This document shows, piece after piece, positions 1-13,604 of a DNA stretch of 64,000 bases. Below the pieces are notes generated by a model. The model worked only from the letters and a program-made list of their open reading frames with translations, did not search any database and was not told the origin of the DNA. The translations under genes were made by a program, and so were the position numbers. Numbering within the stretch: the stretch's first letter is position 1; every line of letters begins with the position of its first letter. The DNA lies in the NCBI GenBank assembly GCA_029215795.1, contig JARDYH010000003.1, forward strand, positions 32,427,001-32,491,000, in the 5' to 3' direction. The DNA is from Anniella stebbinsi. Its lineage: Eukaryota > Chordata > Lepidosauria > Squamata > Anniellidae.

Positions 1-660
1 ATTACTATTTAGATTGTATGATCTTTGAGGACCAACCATCATGGTGGCTGGGTGGGGTGATTGTTCCAAAGGGCTTCAGTTCAGCTTAAACTAACCAACA
101 ACCTGCTACCTTCCCCCATTCTCAAAGCTTTCAAAACACTGTTCCTAAAGAAACAAATGCAATCAATAGTGCCATGGCCTGGCAAAATGCCCAAAAGCCA
201 CAGTGGAAACTTAATATAAACAGCAAGCTGATTAGTGAATAATTCAGATGCCCCAATTCTCTTACAGGCATTGTTAGGACAAACTAACACCCAACATTTA
301 CTAACTTTATTTATCCCATGACAATATATGGCCAGGGACTGAAGCACTGCAACACTATGCTCCCCACAAAAATACAAGATCGCTTCAGCCATTCTTAATG
401 GGGCCATATTTTGGGGAAACAAGGTTACTTATTTCTGATATTTGTTTTCCAAGCATGCCATTTGGAAAAAATATATTTGGGGCAAGGGTGGGCTACATGC
501 TCAGCTGAATTGCAAAATCTCTCTGCAAGTGATCAGTAAGAGTGATTTGTCCCTCCCCTGTCAGCAAACTAGGCGGGTGGGGGGCAGAGAGAGAGAGAGG
601 TTGTCAGAGAGAGAAAGATTGCTTGTGTATGCTTGGTGTTATTTTGGACTGCAACTCTAG

Positions 661-740
661 TCAGCATTCCTGACCATTGGCCATGCTGGCTGGAGTTGAT
701 GTTGAAGTCCAAAACATCTGGAGGGCACCTGGCTGGCAAA
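661..740. repeat. Half copy of a short palindromic MITE family
   Basis: It contains the phrases 'CATGCTGGCTGGAGTTGAT' and 'CCAAAACATCTGGAGGGCAC', which recur around 10690, 13101, 28719, 34741 and 45133. The full-length copy at 13101-13230 shows that the family is a foldback element, so this is one arm of it. Confidence 0.6.
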
Positions 741-1266
741 GAGTATTAGTAGAAACAACAAAGGTATCCATACATTTAATGAAGAGGGCAGTATCCATGA
801 AAGCTTATGCCAGAATAAATGTGTTAGTCTTTAAGGCAATGAGACCATTTCTTGTCTTTGCTGCAACAGACTAACGTGGCTATTCCCTGGAAATTGGGAC
901 AGGGGGTCTCTGATGTGCAAGTATTCTTATATATACAGGGCATTTATTCCCCCTACACTCCCAAAACAAACTGTACCAACACGTATAAATCTTCAAGATT
1001 TCTTTTCTGACAATCTGACTTCTTATATATGGTAAACTTTGTCTAATCTACAACGCAATCCCAAATTCAACCTTTTACCTTCGACTTTCTTATTCAGCTG
1101 ATTTCAGAGTAGATGTTTGCAGCTGCTGTGTGAATCCTGCCTTCTGGATTCCTTTAGTGACTCATCCAAATCTACAGTAGCTCTAAACAGACTTACTTTT
1201 TAAATCCAATGATACTGAAATAGGAACATGTGGATGCAAACACTATCTTTAGTATATTATCCATTC

Positions 1267-1290
1267 CTCTCTCTCTCTCTCTCTCTCTCT
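1267..1290 (+). repeat. (CT)12 microsatellite
   Basis: An uninterrupted CT dinucleotide run, followed by CCCCTC, in RBFOX2 intron 1. Confidence 0.9.
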
Positions 1291-2137
1291 CCCCTCTACC
1301 AATTAATAACAAAAATAGTCAAAGAACTTAAAATAAACCTCACTTCCTCAGTCTAGTGATCATATCTAGTATCCTCAACATCTCAGAACCATGTCCTTTC
1401 AGCTAGGACAGACACATGCATGAACAACAGCATTTCTAATACAATGTAAAATGTAATGCTTGTTCCCCACATGCTGAGCCAATGCTGGCAGCCCACATAT
1501 CCTCTGGGCTGGAATTCTTCACGCACATTACAACCACAGTGACAATTCAATTCAACTTAATGATTCATTGATGAGTATATAAAACCAGAGTGACACTAAG
1601 CCTGCGCCAGTGATCTACCATTCCTATTTCTCTGCCTGTCAAAGTACAAGCAGATGAACACACGCATACAGCATCCTTCTCTAGTTTTAGTCTGAAATGT
1701 ATAAGGTGAGAGAATCACTGCTGAAGATGAGACTAAATTAAAATGTCCACTCTCCATCTTCATAGCCTTCACAAATAACATGCTGAAAAGGCAATGCAAC
1801 TGGGACACAGGTGTTCAGCATGCAATGTTTCCTCCAAGGACTGAAAAGATTTAGGTTACAGTTCATTGGAATGGTGCTCAAAATTTCATCTTGTGACCAC
1901 AAATAAATCTTTGTAAAACAAGCCTGAGGAAATGAGCTTCCCTACCTACCTCAGGTATTTCCTCCATTTCTGTTGTAGCAAATATGACTCAAGTTCACAA
2001 ATTCAAACAGTAGAATGGGTTGAGCCATGGAACAAGGTAGAGAGTAAAGGTTCTTTTAGATTAAAAGACTGAAATGCATTCTTAAAAGCCTAATACAAAA
2101 CAGATATTCTGCAAGCTTTGTCTGTACAACTTAACTA

Positions 2138-2490
2138 ATTTATTTGATAAACTTATTCTCCACTAACAATATAAATATTTCCAGGGCAACTCACAAAATA
2201 AAAAAATAAAAAATAAAAAATACATAACTTCTGAAAATAGCAATAAAACCAGAACCAGATAAGATAAAAATACAGCAGATAAACATTACAGCAATGAAAC
2301 ATATTCCAGTTCAAAGTACCAAAAGAATTTAAAGATCTTCACCTGATGCTGAAATGACATCTAAGTTGGCACCAGAGGGAGCAATTACATAAATGGGACA
2401 TCACAGTTGAAAAGGCTCTCTCCCCATTCACCAGCAGCCTCATCTCAGAGGGCATCCAATGAAGGCTTCATTGCCTGGGCAGGTTGTTGT
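2138..2490 (-). mobile_element. Decayed LINE 3' fragment, minus orientation
   Basis: The phrases 'GGCTCTCTCCCCATTCACC' and 'CATCTCAGAGGGCATCCAAT' correspond to the text seen at 14290-14390, and an A-rich AAAAAATAAA stretch lies inside. I infer the 3' region of a CR1/L2-type LINE in reverse. The family name is from pattern memory, not from a search. Confidence 0.45.
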
Positions 2491-2589
2491 GGTTTCTACC
2501 AACCACAGTAAAGGATTTATTGTTACAACTTGAGTGATTGGTCCTTACTCAAGGAGAAGATATGTGAATCTTAGATGCCTTCTTTTGTC

Positions 2590-2700
2590 AAGAAGTATCC
2601 TGATCCTCAGCCAAAAAAGATTCCCAGAGCAGCTTACGATCAACCAGCAAAAAAGACTTAAGCTCAACAGTTATCTGGTAGAAGGCAACAAAATGAATAA
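2590..2700 (-). mobile_element. LINE 3'-end fragment, minus orientation
   Basis: 'CCTCAGCCAAAAAAGATTCC' followed by 'CAGAGCAGCTTACGATCAA' is the reverse complement of the LINE tail seen at 6660-6750. It also matches the copy at 14835-14890. Confidence 0.5.
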
Positions 2701-5700
2701 AGACTTTTCACCACCTTCTGCTGTATCATCACATCCACAGAATGATAAATGGGTTCTTCAAGCATATTTTATGTAAGTCATCAGGACAAATAAGGATTAC
2801 AAAGCCATCCTATGATTTCACTTGCAACAAAGGTGGCTTTCCTACAGTGTATTTCCACCACGCCCATGAATCTATTACACTAGTGTTTATCTGCATGTTC
2901 ATCTTGAATTCAAAATGTGTGCTCTGTGGCAATGCAAGGGATATTCTATTAGCCTTGTATTTGCTTTTTTTAATTTATCAATTAATAAACTATGGAATTT
3001 CTTTTGTCAAACAGCTAAGGATTGTAGATCTGGACTGAAAGAGCATCCTCCTTTATTCACTAACTGGTAAAACACTATGCCAAAAGTCCATATAGATATC
3101 AGAATAAGAAAAGACTGCTATTAGTGATTTCAATTGTCCAAAATATATTTTTCTAACATCCTTTTTCATAGCCTATTATTTCCACTGTTTAGCAACATCT
3201 ACACCATGCTCTAAATCAAATAGCAGCCAAGACAGGAGCTAGGAGCAGCAAAAATTGGAAGAGGCTCAAAATAATTAATTTGGAGCAAAACGTTTCCGTC
3301 TTCAAGAATGGGTTTTCAAGAACTATCTAAGGGGAATTCAGATGACCAAATTCTCTGCAAAAGAAAACCTGAGCCTAGAATGAATAGTATCCCATCTTAA
3401 AAGAGATGGATATGAATCTTCCAATTTGGCTTTACCCATGAAGTGAAAAATATGACACTATGGACCAAACCTTATTGGAAAATGACATGTCCAACCTCTT
3501 GTACGCACACAAACACACACACAAACATGCTCTCCATGACAGCCAGTCCGTCACTCACACAGCTAATCAGCACAGGATACTCCATCTCTCCCTTCTCCTC
3601 GGATGTGTGGCAGTAATTGCCTTTTCCCATTAGCCCACTGTGACAATGGCTGCTATAGCAACTAGCAATGATTTTAATAAATCCAATCTGCTTTTTCAAG
3701 GACAGCACATGCATGCCGGCAGTGACAACACTACAGATAGGCTCCATAAGGGGGAGGGGAGCTGCCACCGACTGCAAGGTCAGAGGTTTAACATTCAAAG
3801 GCAAACAAGGCAGATATGGAAAGAGCAAACATAAGAGTTTCTATAGAGGAAACACAGAGATTAAAAATTATAAGAAACGAGATTCTAGGATCACTGTTTC
3901 ATAAGTCTCTATTTAAAGAAGAAGAAAAAAGATGTGAATGCTGAACCAGCAAGAATAATCTATTTACAAAGGGTGTAAGGCCTTTGGAAGAGACATTAGG
4001 TTCTATGAGCCCACCGCTATGGCCTCCATAATGCTCCATAAAACATCTGCATTGTTAATATACAGTAGATGAGGGCAAATAACACATATGCAGTAAATAA
4101 AGAATGGAATTCCTCCCCCCTTAAATCCTTTGCTATTCAACATTCATAAGTGAAACATGTTTAGAGCTCTCTCAATCAAAGCCATCTGCACTTATTCCAT
4201 TGTAATGCAACCATGCCTACAAATGATCACTAAGCTAGATATGCCTCTGTGAGCAATGAAGAATATTTCCAAGCAATAAGTACTCAAAGGAGATCTAAAG
4301 ACACTTTTCATTGCCATGTCTGTAATATTGGAATGAGACAATTCTTCAGTTTACCTAAAATAATGCAGTGAATTGAAAGTAAGAATGAATTATAAGGAAA
4401 CATAGGATAAAAGTAGCCCACTTCCAGATGCTTCAACAATTTCTCCTATACCACCCACATTTTGGGGAAAGAGGGGTTTGTTAACTATAGCAGTACGAGT
4501 GTCTCATTTATGTGACCATATAGTGATTGCTATAATGAGGACAGAGTACAATAACCTGGCCAGGATCTATATTAGACATCATCTAGGCAGAGATCCAAAA
4601 TCCCAGCGTCTGTCCACACTACTATTTTCTCTTTAGAACCTATTGGTGCCAGGAGATTTTTCTGTCCTTCCTCATCTGTTTGCTAATGCTAGGTACTGCA
4701 AGTGAATTGGTAACAGTGGAGTCACATCCAGAATTAATATTTTGTTAACCGTCGGAGGGCAGTAACAAGACCTTTCACTGAAAATCTTTGCAGATTGAAA
4801 ATTGCTTTAACAATGAACTCCAAAAGGTGCTGCATGTGAATATTCCCATTGACTGACCTCCTGAAAAACAGGGTACATATTACCAAAGTTACTTAAATTT
4901 TCCTATACACCAATACCGCACCACTGTCATTTGCACAATCAGGCCCAAACCTGCTGGCCTATGACATTATAAACACCCTATCAGCCAGGCAATTTCCCTT
5001 GAAGTTAAAGGATAGAATGTTCAAAATGTCACCAATAACCAGCAGTCACACAAAGCTCTTAAAATGAGTGGGGAAAGGGAGCTCTGTTCTATACTGCGTT
5101 TTACTGGAGATGCTGAACAATGAGAGTTTTGTATCAGACCAACTGCAAACTATAATAGATAGTTCAACTTGATAAGAATTGTTTCTGCTATCATTTATAG
5201 CCCAGTAGGAAGGTTAGGAGAGAAGAAGAGGAAGTGAAGTGATAAAGAAACAGATAATAGAAACAAACACATGCAACACTCTTGATAACAAACATGGAAC
5301 ACATAACAGCTTCACTCACTTACAACAGGCTTGCAAAATAGCCACTTCCCTGTTCACCTATGACATGTAAGAATAGCCATGAGGGAACAAGACCTGAACA
5401 AAAGTTGGAGTTGACATGATTGTTTTATGTTCTTAAGGATATGGTGCACTTATGACCTTCCAAAAGGCTGTGCATAATCCAGTTCCAAGTTTGTGTAGAA
5501 AGGGCAAAGTGCACCAGTCTCTGCATGTGTAAACCAGCCTTGAGAGCCAAGTACAACTGCTGCTTGCACATGCAAAAAATTGTCAGCACCCTTTTATCAC
5601 ACCAGGTTGCAACAAGTACAGTTTGTTCAACGTGATGGACAGCATTGAGGGTCTCCTGTACTTTCTACACCAGAGCTGGAAGGGACAAGACTGATAAAGC

Positions 5701-6185
5701 CATACTGTACATTATGACAACTAGATCCAGGGAGGCCTCTTTCACCTCCCTCCCCTCCTAGCTTCCTACCCTAACTCTGATAAGTATAGGGAAACATTGG
5801 GGTCCACACAAGATGAACTGATCTACTGTGGGGACTAATGTACATGTACATATTCATGCGGTCCGCAAGAGAAAAAAAAAGCTAAGTTAAACAAAGAAAT
5901 AAATGAAGGATCAGCTTTAGCTTTTAAGGTCACAAATATATCATATATGGTACTGATTGTGGAGCAACATAATATTTCTGTGACAGAATAACAGAATTTG
6001 GTGAAGCCACAACAGACATTATTATACAGTCTTTTCTTCCAGAAGATGTCATCACTGTTACCAGCAGCCATTTCAGCAGGCTGAGCTGAAGGAGAGTAGG
6101 GCCATTCCATCAGCCCTGATGAAAACCCTCCCTCATGAGAGCTCCTCTTCCTTCAATGGTCACCACAAGCAGCCATTCCAACAGA

Positions 6186-6540
6186 CTGAGGGTGCCTATA
6201 CAAGAGCGATTTAAAGCTCTTTCAAAGCGCATTACCGATTTTACCTCCACATGAATGGAGCGCAAATCGGGGGTTGAGGCGCTTTTTCTGTCCGATTATG
6301 CGCATTATCGAATGTGCGTTAAATAGCAAGTTTTAATTTACTGCAGGAATTAAAGTGCCTTATGACCATGTAAACAAGCAATGCTGCGCATGAAAACCAC
6401 TTTAAAGCGCGTTTCATACAACCAGTAACGCGCTTCACCTCCTCCCGTGTATAGGGATTAGGCATAAAAGCGATTGGGAGAAGATGCGCATAATCGGCCA
6501 ACCGGGCATCAAACTGAAATCTTGTAGAGGGGACCTAAGA
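6186..6540. repeat. CpG-rich interspersed repeat, probable MITE
   Basis: A stretch unlike its AT-rich surroundings, with repeated GCGCATTA, AAAGCGC and GCGATT words on both strands. The edges carry 'CCTATACAAGAGCGATTT' on the left and 'CGTGTATAGGGATTAGG' on the right, which look partly inverted. I do not recognise the family. Confidence 0.4.
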
Positions 6541-6589
6541 TGAGAGGGTGAGCAGGGCCATTCAACCAATCCTTCTAAAATAATTATTT

Positions 6590-6756
6590 TCCCCCTCTTT
6601 CCTCCCCATTTCTTTTTCATTGTGTGTCATGTCTGTTTAGATTTTAAACTTGCGGTCAGGGATTGTCTTGTTTAATTGACTATATGTAAGCCACTCTGGG
6701 AGCCTTTTTGGCTGAGGAGCGGCATATTACTTCAAATAAATAAAAGAAAGAAATGT
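6590..6756 (+). mobile_element. LINE 3' tail (CR1/L2-like)
   Basis: It contains 'GTAAGCCACTCTGGGAGCCT' and 'GGCTGAGGAGCGGCATATTA', then AAATAAATAAAAGAAAG. The same kind of tail occurs at 24660, 28480, 39780 and 40150, and reversed at 2590 and 14820. Confidence 0.6.
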
Positions 6757-8888
6757 GTTCAATTCCAAAGGAACTTAGCCATTTGAGTTCATCTTCCCAT
6801 TTCATCTCTTTACCCTGATTGAAATCTAACTGGCTCAAACCTCAAAATGGGTACATTTGCGATTCTATATACATTGAAATGTACTCCTCATTTAAATAGA
6901 ATCATCCTTCAATTATCTGTATTTTAACAAGTAAACCTACCTCTTACCATTTTAAACATATATGTAATTGGCTTTCATACTCAGGCTTAGGCAGAAAAAC
7001 TTCTAGCCTTGAGGCTGTATTTCAGTAAACAGCATATTTTAAAGGCAATTTTAATTAAAATAAAAATAAATTATGCATTTGAAAAGTAACTAAATCACAA
7101 AGAGAAAAAAAAACCAGTTCAAATTCATGATTTAAGTGAAGGTATCTGCTTATTGATTCAACAGAACAAACCTAAGTGAGTTGGAACAGAGTAAAATAGT
7201 GGATGATTGGTCACTTCCAAAGCTTCCTCTTGCCAAGGCAAGAAGCAGGGTGGGGTGGGGTGGACAGGTTTCCCCTGTGAGCACACTCAATGGAGCTGCA
7301 ATATTTTGAATTTTAAAATGAAAAACCAATGGGAGAAATTAACTATACCAGCTCCAGGCTGGCAGTTATGATCCCCAATCCAAGGGCCTGTTGGGGGAGT
7401 GAGGGGGCTTTTTGGACCCAGTGGTTCCAAAGCCCACTTTGATCATCCACCAAAGCAGTCTCATTTGGCCCCTACTGCTGGCAATTCTCCTACACCTATG
7501 AGGCGTTCCACGCGCATACTGGGGATTGCCCTACCCCTTCCTAACCTTCCTCAGCCAGCCTTCAGCAGGGGTCAGGATTACGCATCATGATTTATAACTG
7601 TTCCCAACCCAAAGCACAGTTCCGAAATTTCATTCCTGGATATTCTTACTTCCCTGCATGTTTCTGCTATACTTGAGACAACAGTTGTTTTCATAAGGGA
7701 GGAAACAAACCACAGGAAATACTACATCAGTTCACTTTACACAACTCCTTCAGATGTCTAGGTTGATACAAACCCACTTCCTAGATTGGAAGTCTCAGAA
7801 GCCATAGCCTTATGCCATGTCAGGATTTTCCTATAGTCATGGAAAATCAATGTGGCTGCAAAAATAAATGACAATAGATGTTATGAGTACTTTAGGCCTC
7901 TTCAATTTGCACCCAAATTTCTGAGTGGAACACAGAAAAAAGATAATAAAAAATTTACAACCCAATATGCTACCACTCTGGGGAGAAGAATTGCTCATCA
8001 CATTTCATTTTCAAATTGCATTTGAAAACTTAGAATAAAAAGGTGGTAGGCATAGGGTTGTACTGACTGTTAGTCCTATTTAAAGTAAACCCACTGAAAT
8101 GAATAGGATTTAAGTTAAACTAACATTAGATACAACTCATACACAGAATCCACACACACTGATCTGAAGTAAATAATCATGCAGTAACCGTGTTCTTTTC
8201 AGTGAGAAATTCTAAATTCACAGTAAGGGGGGGGGGGAATATTTGCTCATATACTCTGCCCCTGACTACATCTTATGTTGCTGAGCCAGCAGCAAAACTC
8301 AGGAAATAAAGATTTAAAAGGTGAGGCCTTGCACTACAGCAAGCCAAAATATTTCCAGTGTTTCTATATCTCTCAGAAGTAGGTCTAACTAACTGTAGGA
8401 AATCCCCACCCCCATATACCCCTAGAAAAGAACATTGTAAACACAGACACCAAATGATATGCCTGCCATTATAGTTACACTCTCTAACCATCCCACATGG
8501 TACTAAAAAAGTCTGATTGAGACTGTGTTGGGTGAGCACTTCTGAGCATATCCCATGATGGTAGTAATTATTGTATCTGCAAAGGTCTCCTAAAATAAGC
8601 ACACCAAAAAAAGCTGTTGCATCTCTGGCTTAAAAGAGGAGCTTGAGCTGGGGCTAGATCTCAGGACCTCAATAGCCTCTAGGGAAAGAGAAATTGTTGA
8701 TATTTTAAGGGTTCTTTCGTTCACTACTGACAGAACACAGAAAGACATTTGAGCATATACGGAGGGAGGTAAATAGGTCTGACTGTTCTTTTTTCTCTCT
8801 CCTGTTTTTTAAATAGTACAGCACTAAATAGTAGTTTTGTTTTGCTACTGACAACTACCACTGGAAGAAACTGACATAACCATAATGG

Positions 8889-8891
<3 letters not shown>

Positions 8892-8936
<45 letters not shown>
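8892..8936 (+). repeat. (AG)n microsatellite next to a CR1-like tail
   Basis: About 22 AG units directly abut the 'GAATCATAGAATAGTAGAG' sequence. They may therefore have arisen at the edge of that insertion. Confidence 0.9.
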
Positions 8937-8937
<1 letters not shown>

Positions 8938-8939
<2 letters not shown>

Positions 8940-9075
8940 ATCATAGAATAGTAGAGTTGGAAGGGGGCCTATAAGGCCATCGAGTCCAACCCCCAAGAAA
9001 CCCTCTATGCTTTTAATCACCATCCTCAGAAGAAACCTCCCAGCAATTTCCTGCAAAATACATTCTGCACTGAGA
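8938..9075 (-). mobile_element. CR1-like LINE 3' end, minus orientation
   Basis: 'AATCATAGAATAGTAGAGTT' followed by 'GGAAGGGGGCCTATAAGGCC' and 'CGAGTCCAACCCCC' is the reverse of the CR1 3' end with its ATTCTATG-type terminal repeats. A second short copy lies at 20233-20290. Confidence 0.6.
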
Positions 9076-9199
9076 TAAAAAACAACAACAACCAGAACAT
9101 GCTCAATCAGAATGGTAGAAGTTCCATTATTCTGCACGTAACAGCTAAGTAAAATTTTAAAAATCATGCTCCCCAATCAGCATAGATATGAAAATAGTT

Positions 9200-9963
9200 T
9201 CTATCAACCAGATTATACTGATATCCATATCAAAGCCTAAATCTCCTCCCGACCCCACCCAAAGATCATACCGAAGTTGCAAGTCCTGTGTGTGTACAGG
9301 AGTTTGCATTTGGAGAGGGTCTAGGGTAGTGACTAATGGCCCAAAGTTGAAACCCTCAAAATCCAATACAGTTAAAGAACAGGCAAGTAATGAGGTCAGA
9401 GCAGCCTAAGGTCAGCAAAGTTCTCAGAACACAGTAGCAGACAAAGATTCAGCAAGAAGAATAGTCAAAGGCAGCACAAGGTTATTTACAACACTTGTGT
9501 CAGAGGGAGCACTAGGGAGGCAAGAGCAAAGTACAATGGGTCCAGAGCTGCTGAAAAGACGTTGTTCCAGCAGCTCTCCCAGGCTGGAACTGAGGCTTTT
9601 AAGAAGGAGCTACCAGAAACCCACCCAAGGTTCAGCTGTAGTTCATCAGAAGCTTTTGGAAGAAGTCATTCTCATGAGGAGCACCTTACTGCGAAGGAGT
9701 CCTTTGCTACAATTAAGCACTTCTTCTGAACATAAGGACTCTATCCAGCCTCTTCAGGCTTTGTCAGTCCCAGGGGCTTGGCGATTGTTCCGCCTGCACC
9801 TCTGAAGCTGAGTTCCCTTCTTCCTGGGGTGATGGAACAATCAGCAGTCTCTCCCGAAGGACCTGGCTCCTCCTGGACCACTAGAGGTGGTTCTTTAGTG
9901 TCACTAATTACTGGAGGCTTTAGCTCCTCCTCTGAAGAGGAATCTTCTAGCTGGGGCATGACA
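9200..9963 (-). mobile_element. Possible LTR-type fragment (unclassified)
   Basis: On the minus strand this begins TGTCATGCCCCAGCTAGAAG and runs through an open frame rich in S, E and P, then through pyrimidine-rich sequence. This resembles squamate gypsy-type LTRs, which begin TGTCATG. I could not find a matching CA-3' edge with a target duplication, so the extent and class are uncertain. Confidence 0.3.
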
Positions 9964-10685
9964 GTATGCACTACTAGAGACATCCTAATATTGTTGTTGT
10001 AAATCCAAGTTAAGAGAGCCTAAATCTTAAGCAAGAACCCTATTCAAATAATGTCTGTTTCTCTATTGTCCTCATATGTATATAGAGGCATTTTGCCACA
10101 ATTCCCATTGCTCTATCACATGGTTAGATTAGTATATTACATGCCAAGACCCTCCCAATCTTTTCTCACCAACCTGGAATCCCCATGTGTGCTTTGTCCC
10201 TACAGACCTTGAGACATTTTAAAATTAGAACAAGCTTAGGAAACTGTCACATGAAGACCAGCAGAAAAATTTGCTACAGGTCAATATTAAGACAAATTTA
10301 GAGCACAAAAGCCTCTCTCTTCCCTTAAAATGACAAAGCAGGGAAAGCTCAAGACTATCACGTACATCAGCAGACAAACATGCAAAATCCACTAATGGGC
10401 TCACACTCAAATAATGCAATATGGACCTAGAACACTTTGAAAAACATGAGTTTTAAATTTCTTCAACAACAACTGTGCATTTACCTTGAGTTCAGAATTG
10501 ATTTTTTTCAAAGTAAAAATGTGGCAGCCACGGGATAGAGGTAGAGATTTAACATTTCTGGAAATTTTGAAACTATGGGGGAAAATGGTGTTTGTTGGGG
10601 TGGAGAAATTTTGGGAAAATGGAAAAATAAGCAATACCTTTCTTTTAGCACTCCTTACAGATCTGAAGACACTTTGTTGCTTTAG

Positions 10686-10775
10686 GACAGTCCACCCAAC
10701 CTGGTGCCTTCCAGATATTTTGGACTTCAGCTTCCATCAACCTCAGGCAGTATGGTCACGGTCAGGAATTCTAAA
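10686..10775. repeat. Half copy of the palindromic MITE family
   Basis: 'CCAACCTGGTGCCTTCCAGA' followed by 'TATTTTGGACTTCAGCTTCC' corresponds to the left arm of the complete copy at 13101-13230. Confidence 0.6.
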
Positions 10776-13100
10776 TTATACTATGTATGACTTGGTTTGC
10801 TCATAAAATTATCATTAACATTAAAAACGTTTAAAATAAACTCAGTAAATTTGTAACTACTGTCTGCTATGCTGTTAAATTTAATATACCAAATATGATA
10901 ATTTTATGAGCAAGAAGCAGGGAGAACTGGAGGCAAAGGAAGGCTGGTGTACAACTTCTGTTTCTGTTTGTAAAGAATTTTAAGGAATTTGCTAAACTTT
11001 TTTTGGGTTGTGGGGCAGAGTTTAGGGGAATCTGGTCTGAAGGAAAAGATATTGAGATTTTATTTAGCTGGAAAAGGTTCAACTTAGTAGTGGTAAGTAA
11101 CCATATTCAATTTAAAGATCTTTAAGCAATCTCAACCTATTATTTGAAGAGTGAAATTTCATTCACTTTAGTAAATAATTTACATCAATGAACTTCACAT
11201 TTTTAGTTAATTTTGAAAGGTTGACTCTATGGTGGTGTCAATCCTATGCCTATGCCATACGAACCTGAGTTTCTTTTAGGTAGATAAATTTTATTCTAGT
11301 TGCAGCAATTAAAAGCTTTTATAGCTGAGGCAGCATCCCCTAGTTGAGATCTAATTGAAAATTTTATTAAAAATTGTGGTAGTGAGTTCTATCCACCCAA
11401 GCCTCAAAGTTATTTTTTTAAGTAACATAGGTGGGATAACTCACAAGCTGTTCCCTCTCATCTGGTGGCAATGGCAGAATAAACCTACAGTGGGGTGTTT
11501 TCTTTTCATATGTGGGTTTTAGATTAGAACAACATTAATTGACTGCTATAGCAGCTAACCAGAACAAACCCAGGAACAAAGGACTCTATAAAACAAAACC
11601 TTCACTGTCAAGAATGCACATTTTCTTCCATATTATGATATAGTGAATATACTCACTTTGTTGGGAAACTAAGCATGACATGAAGCACCCCTAAAGTCTA
11701 TCACTAAAAGATGCATTAGATCAATAATCTTAACAATGACTGGAAAAATTACTATACCAGGAGTCTTACAGAAAGGGTTAAAAAGATTTACCCCCATGGC
11801 TTCATTATTTCCAGAAATGTTGCATCTCTAATATTTCAGTAAATGTCTTATTACATAGTTTGGGTGGGAATTAAAGGCTGGGTAATAATATATAAACACC
11901 TTGTGTTAAATATTTTATTCATCAATCTAAAAGAAAATATTTCATAATCCAAAACTGTTCAAATTGGGGGGGGGGGGGAGACAAGAACGGTCCTTGGGTG
12001 AAAGGGGAGAGGGACTTTTTCCCTAAAGTATTTCCTCTGGTCTTCACATCCCTAGATGGCCATGTGAGTTAAAGACGAAGAACTCAACAAAGTGGCTCTA
12101 ATCCTTGAGTAGAGGAATTGTTCCGTGACAATTGCAATTTAGAGTCACATCGGTGCAACTATAAAATGCTGCTCACAACGTTCCAACAAACTGGAACTAG
12201 TTACTGCTAATTGGTCCGCTCATTTCATTGCTGGATGCTCTTATCCCTTAGACGCAATCATTCAAAAGAAACTGCTGTGCATACAGACAACTAGTATCTG
12301 AATAAGAGAAATTAAAAGATTGCCAGCTTCACCCAAAATACCTACTAATCTCTATACAATTCATTAGGGCAAATATCCCTGCTAACGTTTTAGATTCACT
12401 ACACAAAGGAGCACAAACTTTGACAGACAGCTGAATGAAAAACAGGGACCCCCTTCTATACTGAGTTTTACCAGCTCTTCCCAAATCACTGCTGCCTCTC
12501 TTATGCGATTCTACCATCATCCACAACTATACTAGGGACTATATTATGGTTGATCAAGGTGGCGAAGAAGGTCCTGATCAGAGATTCAATCACAGATGAT
12601 GAGGGAAGTAGCACAGGAAGACTGAATTCAAACCAATGATTACCTATGATGTGGTCTCAGGATTAAATGGAGATGTGAACAACTATTTTAGAAAGAGTCT
12701 GTATGTGAAGACTTGTGATGTAGACTTCCCAGAAAATTCTGAACTGGAAAATTTTCCAGAAAATAGGGTCTTTTGCATAGGAAAAATCATTTTGCTTTGA
12801 AAAATATTAGGAAGTGATTAAATTTAGCACGTTTCCTAAATACAAGTAAAATAAACAGCAAAGCTAAAAAAGTACCTCATCTTAATTTTTTTTATCCCAA
12901 TACACCACAAGTGTTCGACCCGAAATATCTGGGGATGGGGTGGAACTAAAGTACACTTATTGTGATTTCAATGTTACATTATGTAAACATTTTTATTGAA
13001 ATACTTGTATAAATTTTAAAAATAGTATGTACTTCCTTTACATTGTTTAAATGTAAAAAAAACAAACAAAGATACTGAGAACTGTTCATACACTAATTCA

Positions 13101-13230
13101 GCCTTCCCCAGCCTGGTGCCCTCCAGATATTTTGGATTACAACTCCCAGAATCGTTCAGTCAGTATGGCTGGCTGGACATGCTTGAAGTTGTAGTCTAAC
13201 ACATCTGGAGGGCACCAGTTTGGGGAAGGC
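13101..13230. mobile_element. Complete ~130-bp foldback MITE
   Basis: The left end GCCTTCCCCAGCCTGGTGCC is mirrored by the right end GGCACCAGTTTGGGGAAGGC, and the arms pair imperfectly towards the middle. Half copies of the same family occur five times elsewhere in the window. Confidence 0.8.
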
Positions 13231-13285
13231 GGCACTAATTAATTTTAGCAACCCAGAAAACTCTGCATGATATGCTTACAACCAC

Positions 13286-13604
13286 TAGGGTGACCAGATA
13301 AAATCCAGGTCAGGGCTCATGTAACTTTAACAGTTGTAGAGAAAAGGGAATTTCAGCCAGTGTCATTTGTATGCAATTAGTTCCTGGTGAAATTCCCTCT
13401 TCATCACAACTGTTAAAGTTGCAGGGGCCCTGCCTTCTTTTGTATATAGTCACCCTAGTATAGTGCCTGCAACTTTAACTGTTGTGATGAAGAGGGAATT
13501 TCACTAGGAACTAACTGCATACAAATGAAACTGGCTGAAATTCCCCTTTCTCTACAACTGTTAAAGTTACATGAGCCCTGACCTGGATTTTATCTGGTCA
13601 CATT
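13286..13604. mobile_element. Two head-to-head copies of a ~150-bp MITE (large inverted repeat)
   Basis: The left arm begins AGGGTGACCAGATAAAATCC and the right arm ends GGATTTTATCTGGTCAC. Inner landmarks such as AACAGTTGTAGAGAAAAGGG and AACTGTTAAAGTTGCAGG reappear in reverse complement. A CACCCTA terminus sits in the centre near 13450, so this is better read as two inverted copies than as one long element. Confidence 0.75.

Noticed and set aside
9497..9983. Coding gene suggested by open frames of 80-100 codons on both strands
   Set aside because: Frames overlap on opposite strands and lie in what appears to be an LTR-type repeat. No domain is recognised.
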